The notes below the pieces were generated by a model. That model was not told the origin of the DNA. It saw only the letters and a program-made list of their open reading frames with translations, and did not search any database. From assembly GCA_964585545.1 (NCBI GenBank), contig CAZPDT010000017.1, positions 1-64,000 on the forward strand: a stretch of 64,000 nucleotides of DNA, given 5' to 3'. Every line of letters begins with the position of its first letter. Positions within the stretch are counted from its first letter, which is position 1. Of this stretch, positions 36,894 to 43,171 are shown piece after piece. The DNA comes from Brumimicrobium sp964585545. GTDB lineage: Bacteria; Bacteroidota; Bacteroidia; Flavobacteriales_D; Crocinitomicaceae. The position numbers and the translations under genes are program-made.

Positions 36894-36901
36894 TATCTTT
36901 G
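36894..36901 (+). promoter_or_regulatory. Promoter -7 box of the DUF59 gene
   Basis: TATCTTTG, 12 bases before the ATG, so the leader is about 7 bases. Confidence 0.5.
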
Positions 36902-36913
36902 TAAAAAAAAGAA

Positions 36914-37225
36914 ATGGATAATATCACTTTAGAGAATACAATTGTAGATGTACTTAAGACCATATATGATCCAGAAATTCCTGTTGATATATATGAATTG
37001 GGGCTTATTTATGAGATTATAATTGATGACAATCAGGCGGTGGAGATTATAATGACTTTAACAACACCAAATTGCCCAGTAGCTGATTCTCTCCCTCAAG
37101 AAGTGAAAGATAAAACTGCAGAAATAGAGGGTGTTCGATCGGCCTATGTGAATCTCGTATTTGATCCACCTTGGGAAATGTCAATGATGAGTGAAGAAGC
37201 CAAGTTAGAACTTGGATTTTTATAA
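36914..37225 (+). CDS. DUF59 / MIP18-family protein (SufT-like)
   Basis: A 103-residue protein whose family helps insert or mature iron-sulphur clusters. Signature residues are visible: TIYDPEIPVDIYELGLIYEI (DPEIP and LGL), VEIIMTLTTPNCPVADSLPQ (TTPNCP with the cluster-linked Cys) and VNLVFDPPWEMSMMSEEAKL. It is divergent from sufBCD, with which related genes are often co-located in Bacteroidota. It is flanked on both sides by copies of the dispersed repeat. Confidence 0.9.
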   Translation: MDNITLENTIVDVLKTIYDPEIPVDIYELGLIYEIIIDDNQAVEIIMTLTTPNCPVADSLPQEVKDKTAEIEGVRSAYVNLVFDPPWEMSMMSEEAKLELGFL

Positions 37226-37251
37226 AAATTCCTGTGCTCCCCAATCCTATG

Positions 37252-37293
37252 AACCGTGCTTGCGAGCTCAACGCAGTTAATAGTTCGGGTTAA
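37252..37293. repeat. Copy of the GGGTTAA intergenic repeat
   Basis: CCGTGCTTGCGAGCTCAACG, then CAGTTAATAGTTCGGGTTAA. It is nearly identical over about 35 bases to the copy at 36762-36800. Confidence 0.6.
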
Positions 37294-37323
37294 AGTTAAG
37301 GACAAAACATAAATAATGTCTGG

Positions 37324-38091
37324 CTAACCTTTAGAAGTTTTTGCTTTTGCCTTCTTCCCTTGTTTAATGTATTGCTCTATGGCCATCGACATTGATGGGA
37401 TATGAGGTTGTGGTGCATGAATATCCAATCTCAAATTATTGTCAACAATAGCTTTTGCCGTTGTAGGACCAAAGGCAGCAATTAAGGTTTTATTTTGTTT
37501 GAAATTAGGAAAATTCTTGAATAAAGATTCAATACCTGTCGGAGAAAAGAAAATCAATACATCATAGGTTACATCTTCCAAATCTGACAAATCAGAAGCA
37601 ACAGTTCTGTACAAAACAGCCTTTTTATAGTTGATTTTTTCGTCGTCTAAGGTCTCTGGGATGTTGTTTCGAAGAATATCCGAACAAGGCAATAAGAAAG
37701 TCTCTTTTTTATGTTTTTTAATAGAAACCATTAAATCTTCTATGGTTTGTTTTCCATGGAAAATTTTTCTTTTTCTGTAGGTAACATACTTTTGTAAATA
37801 GTAGGCCACAGCTTCAGATATACAGAAATACTTCATCGTATTGGGGACTTCAAAGCGGCATTCCTCTGCCATTCTAAAGTAATGGTCGATTGCAGTTTTT
37901 GAAGTTAAAATCACCGCTGTATGATCGGAAAAATTAATCTTTTGATTCCTGAATTCAGACCGTTCAACTCCTTCAACATGGATGAAAGGACGAAAATCTA
38001 TTTGCAACTTATATTTCTCTGCCAATGAGAGATATGGATTTCTACTACTCTCTGGCTCTGGCTGTGATACTAAAATTGTTCGAATACTCAA
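37324..38091 (-). CDS. hemD: Uroporphyrinogen-III synthase
   Basis: Cyclises hydroxymethylbilane to uroporphyrinogen III in haem synthesis. The 255 residues follow the weakly conserved HemD pattern of two alternating alpha/beta domains: ILVSQPEPESSRNPYLSLAE at the N-terminus, DHTAVILTSKTAIDHYF, YDVLIFFSPTGIESLFKNF and LIAAFGPTTAKAI (the TA.A. motif). A basic C-terminal tail (KQGKKAKAKTSKG) is usual in flavobacterial forms. It follows the DUF4271 gene by 34 bases, an arrangement typical of the group. Confidence 0.88.
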   Translation of the reverse strand: MSIRTILVSQPEPESSRNPYLSLAEKYKLQIDFRPFIHVEGVERSEFRNQKINFSDHTAVILTSKTAIDHYFRMAEECRFEVPNTMKYFCISEAVAYYLQKYVTYRKRKIFHGKQTIEDLMVSIKKHKKETFLLPCSDILRNNIPETLDDEKINYKKAVLYRTVASDLSDLEDVTYDVLIFFSPTGIESLFKNFPNFKQNKTLIAAFGPTTAKAIVDNNLRLDIHAPQPHIPSMSMAIEQYIKQGKKAKAKTSKG

Positions 38092-38125
38092 GACCTAGCA
38101 ATAATTTAGTTTCTAATTATGTGAA

Positions 38126-38779
38126 TTATCTAACGAAATCAGACGATAAAAGTATATACAACAGTATTGTCGTCCATATTTCAAAAGCGCAAAGATACAA
38201 AATTATATAATACCACAATATATTATTCCGAAGAGCTGATAATATACTTCTAAAAATTCGAATCAATTGAAGGAATACAAATATGATAACAAGAGCATAA
38301 AGGATGTATTGAGAAAACTGTGGATTGAGCAACCATACAAGTATTAATGGTATAAAAATGATGCCGAGTAGATGAGACGTATAATGTGTTAATAAGAGCG
38401 CCTCTTGTATTCTTTTGAGTTCTCCTGAGACGATACCTACAAAATACAATTCCAACACTTGAAGATAATAATAACCAATCGGTGTTAGTATCAACCAATA
38501 ATCATCGAGTTGTAGATAAATTAGGGTCATGTACACAGCCAATCCCGAAACAAGAAAATAATTGAACAATAAAATCCAATGGGTTTTTCCAAAAAAACCA
38601 ATTTCTTCTTTTGCCATTGCTGTTGTTGAAGGAGGCTTGAAAAAGGCAGCTCTTAAATGGGTGTACACAATTTCCCGACGAAATTTTAGAATAGAAAGCA
38701 AAACAATTGTTGCCAAAAGAACATACAGTACCATGGGAGGGAACATTTCATGCCGTTCTACTAATTCCATTTCTTTCAT
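38126..38779 (-). CDS. DUF4271 family membrane protein
   Basis: About 217 residues with roughly six membrane helices (PMVLYVLLATIVLLSILKF, HWILLFNYFLVSGLAVYMTL, YYLQVLELYFVGIVSGEL, LLGIIFIPLILVWLL, ILYALVIIFVFLQLI and a last one, YIILYLCAFEIWTTIL). DUF4271 has no assigned function; it nearly always precedes hemD in flavobacteria, so a link to haem metabolism is plausible but unproven. The ATG at 38779 (MKEMEL) was chosen: the longer frame from TTG at 38848 would begin inside the promoter box TATTTTTG (38853-38846). Confidence 0.82.
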   Translation of the reverse strand: MKEMELVERHEMFPPMVLYVLLATIVLLSILKFRREIVYTHLRAAFFKPPSTTAMAKEEIGFFGKTHWILLFNYFLVSGLAVYMTLIYLQLDDYWLILTPIGYYYLQVLELYFVGIVSGELKRIQEALLLTHYTSHLLGIIFIPLILVWLLNPQFSQYILYALVIIFVFLQLIRIFRSILSALRNNILWYYIILYLCAFEIWTTILLYILLSSDFVR

Positions 38780-38845
38780 GCTGCCTAATTGTTTTAAATT
38801 TTTCTTCTCTCTATGGATTGAATAATTCCTCAGCGTATAAAAGTA

Positions 38846-38853
38846 CAAAAATA
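38846..38853 (-). promoter_or_regulatory. Promoter -7 box of the DUF4271-hemD operon
   Basis: TATTTTTG on the minus strand. Its last three bases coincide with the upstream TTG in frame with the gene, which rules that TTG out as a start if the promoter is real. Confidence 0.5.
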
Positions 38854-38906
38854 GAAATTGCCTAGTTTCTCTTTCTATTATTCTGATAAAAGAAAGATAT
38901 ATTTCT

Positions 38907-38914
38907 TAAATTTG
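38907..38914 (+). promoter_or_regulatory. Promoter -7 box of the acyl-CoA dehydrogenase gene
   Basis: TAAATTTG, 33 bases before the ATG at 38948. Confidence 0.45.
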
Positions 38915-38947
38915 AGCGAAATTTACAATGTAGAAAAAATATAAAAT

Positions 38948-40144
38948 ATGAAGTCAGATTTATATACACATCCCGATTACTATAATATGGACGATTTGTT
39001 GACTGATGAACACAAATTGATTCGTGAAACCGCAAGAGCATGGGTAAAAAAAGAGGTGTCTCCAATCATTGATGAACATTATGAAAAAGGCACTTTTCCA
39101 ATGCATATATTAAGTGGATTGGGAGAAATTGGCGCTTTTGGTCCTTATATTCCTGAAGAATATGGAGGTCCGGGGTTAGATCAAATTTCCTACGGTTTAA
39201 TTATGCAAGAATTAGAGCGTTGTGATAGTGGTTTACGGTCAACTGCATCAGTACAAAGTTCTTTGGTGATGTATCCAATTTGGAGATATGGATCTGAAGA
39301 CCACAGGAAAAAGTTCTTACCAAAACTGGCCACGGGTGAAATGATGGGATGTTTTGGTCTTACTGAACCAGATTATGGTTCCGACCCAGGAGGAATGGTG
39401 ACCAATTTTAAAGACAAAGGCGATCATTATTTACTCAATGGTGCTAAAATGTGGATTTCTAATGCTCCTTTTGCAGATGTTGCAGTAGTGTGGGCAAAAG
39501 ATGAAAATGGAAGGATACATGGTCTTCTTGTTGAAAGAGGAATGGAGGGTTTTTCTACTCCTGAAATGCATGGCAAATTGTCTTTAAGAGCATCTTCGAC
39601 TGGCGAATTGATTTTTGAAGACGTTAAGGTTCCAAAAGAAAATTTACTTCCAGGAAGAAGTGGATTGGGTGCACCGCTATCATGTCTTGACTCCGCACGC
39701 TATGGTATTGCATGGGGCGCCCTTGGAGCTGCAATGGATTGTTATGACCAAGCCTTGCGCTACTCAAAAGAAAGAATACAATTTGATGTGCCAATTGGTG
39801 CGTTTCAATTAACACAAAAGAAATTGGCGGAAATGATTACTGAAATCACAAAAGCACAATTGCTTACTTTTCGTTTAGGGCAATTAAGAAATGCAGATAA
39901 AGCAAGTACAGCTCAAATTTCAATGGCCAAAAGAAACAATGCACGCATGGCTTTAGATATTGCACATGAGTCCAGAGAAATTCATGGCGGAATGGGAATA
40001 ACTTCTGAATACTCTATGATGCGCCACATGGCTAATCTCGAATCGGTGATTACCTATGAAGGTACACACGATATCCACCTTTTAATTACAGGTGCTGATA
40101 TTACGGGTATACCTGCTTTTACAAGAGACATGAAAAAGAAATAG
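38948..40144 (+). CDS. Acyl-CoA dehydrogenase, probable glutaryl-CoA dehydrogenase
   Basis: FAD enzyme of 398 residues. The segment YEGTHDIHLL puts the catalytic base at Glu371, the position and context of glutaryl-CoA dehydrogenase (TYEGTHDIH). Other family signatures: MGCFGLTEPDYGSDPGGM (flavin side), KMWISNAPFADVAVVWAK, CLDSARYGIAWGALGAAMDC (Arg in the substrate pocket), and EIHGGMGITSEYSMMRHMAN. The enzyme would decarboxylate glutaryl-CoA to crotonyl-CoA in lysine and tryptophan breakdown; the crotonyl-CoA could enter the FadN-like enzyme at 49 kb. It is followed after 7 bases by the aldolase-like gene. Confidence 0.85.
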   Translation: MKSDLYTHPDYYNMDDLLTDEHKLIRETARAWVKKEVSPIIDEHYEKGTFPMHILSGLGEIGAFGPYIPEEYGGPGLDQISYGLIMQELERCDSGLRSTASVQSSLVMYPIWRYGSEDHRKKFLPKLATGEMMGCFGLTEPDYGSDPGGMVTNFKDKGDHYLLNGAKMWISNAPFADVAVVWAKDENGRIHGLLVERGMEGFSTPEMHGKLSLRASSTGELIFEDVKVPKENLLPGRSGLGAPLSCLDSARYGIAWGALGAAMDCYDQALRYSKERIQFDVPIGAFQLTQKKLAEMITEITKAQLLTFRLGQLRNADKASTAQISMAKRNNARMALDIAHESREIHGGMGITSEYSMMRHMANLESVITYEGTHDIHLLITGADITGIPAFTRDMKKK

Positions 40145-40151
40145 GTGCTGT

Positions 40152-41207
40152 ATGTATAATTTCCAAGATGATTATTCGGAAGGAGCGCATCCCAATATTC
40201 TTAGAAAACTTGTTGAAACCAATAAGGTGCAACAGGTTGGGTATGGTGAGGATGAGTACTCTATACAAGCCAAAGAACAGTTAAAGCAAAAATTAGCCAA
40301 TCCCAAGGCTGCTGTTTTTTTTGTGTCGGGAGGAACACAGGCTAACCTTTTGATTATCTCTTCATTACTTCAAATTCACGAAGGTGTAATCAGTGCGAGA
40401 TCAGGGCACATATATGCCAATGAAGCAGGTGCTATTGAGGCTACCGGTCACCGTGTTGTTCCTGTAGAAACAGTTGATGGAAAATTAACCCCATCTCATA
40501 TCGAACAAGTATTAAAGGATTATGTAAAACGCCCTCATGTCTTAGCTCCTAAAATGGTGTACATCTCCAATGCTACTGAAGTAGGAACAATTTATTCTAA
40601 ATCTGAATTGGAGCAATTATCTCAATGTTGTAAAAAGAAAGAATTGTATCTTTTTCTCGATGGGGCAAGGTTAGGAAATGCTTTGATTGCAGAAAATAGT
40701 GGTTTAAATCTGTCGGACATCGCTCAATTAACAGATGTTTTTTATTTGGGAGGAACAAAAAATGGTGGACTTTTAGGAGAAGCTATAGTATTCAATAAGC
40801 CTGAGCTGGCTGTTAATTTTGATTATGTAGTTAAACAAAAAGGTGCAATGCTTGCAAAAGGAAGACTTTTGGGCATCCAGTTTCTTGAATTGTTTAAGAA
40901 CAATTTGTATTTTGAATTGGCGGCACATGCTAATCGGTTGGCAATGAGGGTTGCAAATGCAATAATTGAAAAGGGTTATTCTTTTGTAAATCAGCCCGTT
41001 TCTAATCAAATCTTTCCCGTTCTTCCAATAACAATGGTGGATCAATTAAAAGAAAAATATGTCTTTCACCAATGGGAAGGTCCCAAAGAAGGGTTTGTTA
41101 CCATAAGACTTGTAATGTCTTGGGCAACAGAAGACCAAACAGTTGATCAACTCATCGATGATATTCATATCATTCACAATCAAGATAAAACAAGGGCAAA
41201 CCACTAA
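40152..41207 (+). CDS. Threonine aldolase-like PLP-dependent enzyme
   Basis: A 351-residue fold-type I PLP enzyme of the beta-eliminating lyase family. Landmarks: FQDDYSEGAHPNILRKLVET (start), VSGGTQANLLIISSLL (cofactor phosphate site), SGHIYANEAGAIEATGHRVV, FLDGARLGNAL (Asp to pyridine nitrogen) and DVFYLGGTKNGGLLGEAIV with the Schiff-base Lys. GTKNG differs from the typical SKGLGAPVG of classical low-specificity threonine aldolase, so it belongs to the divergent branch; substrate remains unproven. Probably co-transcribed with the acyl-CoA dehydrogenase (7-base gap). Confidence 0.8.
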   Translation: MYNFQDDYSEGAHPNILRKLVETNKVQQVGYGEDEYSIQAKEQLKQKLANPKAAVFFVSGGTQANLLIISSLLQIHEGVISARSGHIYANEAGAIEATGHRVVPVETVDGKLTPSHIEQVLKDYVKRPHVLAPKMVYISNATEVGTIYSKSELEQLSQCCKKKELYLFLDGARLGNALIAENSGLNLSDIAQLTDVFYLGGTKNGGLLGEAIVFNKPELAVNFDYVVKQKGAMLAKGRLLGIQFLELFKNNLYFELAAHANRLAMRVANAIIEKGYSFVNQPVSNQIFPVLPITMVDQLKEKYVFHQWEGPKEGFVTIRLVMSWATEDQTVDQLIDDIHIIHNQDKTRANH

Positions 41208-41299
41208 GAAATATGAACCCAATGGAACGATTGTTTGATTGGAAACTTCATTTTGTAGCGCTTTATTTATGTTAAAAAAAAGTAGAGTTAAAAAAATAA

Positions 41300-41329
41300 T
41301 TGTGGATTAATAAAAAATACCTATATTTG
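41300..41329 (+). promoter_or_regulatory. Promoter of rimP-nusA-infB
   Basis: TTG (41300-41302), 19 bases, TATATTTG (41322-41329): a full Bacteroidota promoter. Transcription would begin near 41335, giving a leader of about 55 bases. Confidence 0.65.
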
Positions 41330-41357
41330 CACTGATTTGTAGTAGAAATGAAGAAAT

Positions 41358-41384
41358 GAGGGGACAAAAAGTCCCCTCTTTTTG
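41358..41384 (+). terminator. Terminator-like hairpin in the rimP leader (putative attenuator)
   Basis: GAGGGGAC (41358-41365), loop AAAAA, GTCCCCTC (41371-41378): a perfect 8-bp, GC-rich stem followed at once by TTTTTG (41379-41384). It lies between the promoter and rimP, only 11 bases before the rimP ATG, so any read-through transcript must pass it. It is the right shape for intrinsic termination and could also shield the start. Confidence 0.75.
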
Positions 41385-41389
41385 TAGAC

Positions 41390-41872
41390 ATGATTAACAA
41401 GAAAAAAGTTGAAAAATTAGCGCAGGAGAGAATAAATGAATTAAATAATGGTTTGTTTATCGTTGATTTGTCTATATCTACACACAACAATATTCGATTG
41501 GAACTGGATGCGGAGGAAGGAAATGTTTCAATTGAGGATTGCGTTTCAGTATCTCGAAATATTGAGCACAATTTAGATAGAGAAAAGGAAGATTTTGAAC
41601 TTCAAGTTTCTTCGGCAGGTTTAGATCAACCCTTTCGCGTTTTGAAACAGTATATTAAGAATATTGGTAGGGAAGTAAAGGTGTTAACTAAGGAAAAACA
41701 CAAAACGCTAACAGGAGTTCTTAAAGCGGCAGACGAAGAAGGAATAAAGATTGAAACAACATCGAAAGAACGGTTAGAAGGAAAGAAGAAAAAAGTAATT
41801 GTGGTTCGCGAACACGAACTCGCATTTAGTGAAATAATAGAAACAAAGATTGTAATATCATTTAAAAAATGA
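41390..41872 (+). CDS. rimP: Ribosome maturation factor RimP
   Basis: Needed for maturation of the 30S subunit. The 160 residues have the RimP N-domain (LFIVDLSISTHNNIRLELDA, then EEGNVSIEDCVSVSRNIEHN, EDFELQVSSAGLDQPFRVLK with the conserved VSSPG-like VSSAG) and a C-terminal SH3-like domain (KEVKVLT, LTGVLKAADEEG, EIIETKIVISFKK). It heads rimP-nusA-infB. Its stop TGA is 4 bases from the nusA ATG. The leader carries a terminator-shaped hairpin. Confidence 0.93.
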   Translation: MINKKKVEKLAQERINELNNGLFIVDLSISTHNNIRLELDAEEGNVSIEDCVSVSRNIEHNLDREKEDFELQVSSAGLDQPFRVLKQYIKNIGREVKVLTKEKHKTLTGVLKAADEEGIKIETTSKERLEGKKKKVIVVREHELAFSEIIETKIVISFKK

Positions 41873-41876
41873 ACAG

Positions 41877-43112
41877 ATGGATAGCCTCAATTTAATAGAA
41901 TCATTTACAGAATTCAAAGAGTTTAAAAGTATAGATAGGCAAACGATGATGCGTGTTTTAGAAGACGTTTTTCGCTCTATTTTGAAGAAAAAATATGGCA
42001 CAGACGAGCATTGTGATGTCATTATCAACATTGATAAAGGAGATTTTGAAATTTGGGTCAATAAGGAAATTGTACCTGATGGAGAAGTTGAAGATCCAAA
42101 TACAGAAATAGCTTATTCAAAAGCCATTAAAATTGAACCAGATTTTGAGGTGGGAGAAGAAGTTTCTGAAGAAATCAAATTTGAAGACTTTGGACGTAGA
42201 AATATTCTTTCTTTACGACAGAATTTAATTTCTCGAATTCTTGAATTGGAGAAGGATCAATTGTACAAATTGTACAAAGACCGTATTGGAGACATCATTG
42301 CTGGTGAGGTTTATCAAGTATGGAAAAAGGAAATCCTTATTTTAGATGATGAAGGAAATGAATTGATTTTGCCAAAGTCCGAACAAATTCCATCGGATTA
42401 CTTTAAGAAAGGAGAAACAATTCGTGCCGTTGTCGCAAAAGTAGATATGAGAAATAGCACACCTGTTATTATTCTGTCACGAACAGCTCCTGAATTCTTG
42501 GAACGTCTTTTCGAATTGGAAGTTCCCGAAGTATTTGATGGCTTAATTACAATTAAAAAGATTGTTAGGTTTCCTGGAGAACGTGCAAAAGTTGCAGTTG
42601 AATCGTATGATGATAGAATTGATCCTGTAGGTGCCTGCGTGGGAATGAAAGGGTCTAGAATACACGGCATTGTTCGTGAATTGAAAAATGAAAATATTGA
42701 TGTGATTAATTATACCAACAATATTAATTTGTACATTCAAAGATCGCTTTCTCCAGCAAAAACGACTTCTATTGAAATCAATGAAGAAGAAAAACGAGCT
42801 GATGTTTTCTTAAAAAACGATCAAGTATCTTTGGCCATTGGAAAGGGTGGATTTAACATCCGTTTGGCAGCACAATTAACAGGGTATGAGATTGACGTAT
42901 ATAGAGAGGGAGCTGAGGATGTTGAAGATGTCGATTTAGAAGAATTTGCCGATGAAATTGATGGTTGGATCATTGATGAATTGAAGGCAATAGGCTGTGA
43001 TACTGCTAAATCAGTATTGGAGTTAGAAATTGAAGAATTAATTAAAAGAACTGATCTAGAAGAAGAAACTGTTGAAAGTGTCTTTAAGATTTTAAAATCT
43101 GAATTTGAATAA
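41877..43112 (+). CDS. nusA: Transcription termination/antitermination factor NusA
   Basis: Binds RNA polymerase and nascent hairpins; promotes pausing and intrinsic termination. The 411 residues contain the NusA N-terminal domain (SIDRQTMMRVLEDVFRSILK), an S1 domain (EVYQVWKKEILILDDEGNEL), then KH1 and KH2 (PVIILSRTAPEFLERLFELE; VGACVGMKGSRIHGIVRELK; SPAKTTSIEI; LAIGKGGFNIRLAAQLTGYE) and a short acidic helical C-terminus (DEIDGWIIDELKAIG). Being the product of an operon with a hairpin in its leader, it is the natural candidate for its own regulator. Confidence 0.96.
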   Translation: MDSLNLIESFTEFKEFKSIDRQTMMRVLEDVFRSILKKKYGTDEHCDVIINIDKGDFEIWVNKEIVPDGEVEDPNTEIAYSKAIKIEPDFEVGEEVSEEIKFEDFGRRNILSLRQNLISRILELEKDQLYKLYKDRIGDIIAGEVYQVWKKEILILDDEGNELILPKSEQIPSDYFKKGETIRAVVAKVDMRNSTPVIILSRTAPEFLERLFELEVPEVFDGLITIKKIVRFPGERAKVAVESYDDRIDPVGACVGMKGSRIHGIVRELKNENIDVINYTNNINLYIQRSLSPAKTTSIEINEEEKRADVFLKNDQVSLAIGKGGFNIRLAAQLTGYEIDVYREGAEDVEDVDLEEFADEIDGWIIDELKAIGCDTAKSVLELEIEELIKRTDLEEETVESVFKILKSEFE

Positions 43113-43171
43113 TTTCAATACAAAGTATTACCTTAGAGGTTCTTATTTTTAAAAGGAAGGATAAAAAGTAT

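Larger units (their letters stand above)
36473..36913. other. Divergent control region between sufBCD and the DUF59 gene
   Basis: No gene in 441 bases. The sufB promoter is at 36623-36653 (minus) and the DUF59 promoter at 36894-36901 (plus). A well-kept copy of the dispersed repeat is at 36762-36800. A leader of about 145 bases precedes sufB; it holds no obvious terminator or known riboswitch. Confidence 0.5.

Noticed and set aside
38780..38848. N-terminal extension of the DUF4271 protein from TTG at 38848
   Set aside because: The TTG lies inside the promoter box TATTTTTG, so it would not be transcribed; the family start MKEMEL at 38779 is better.
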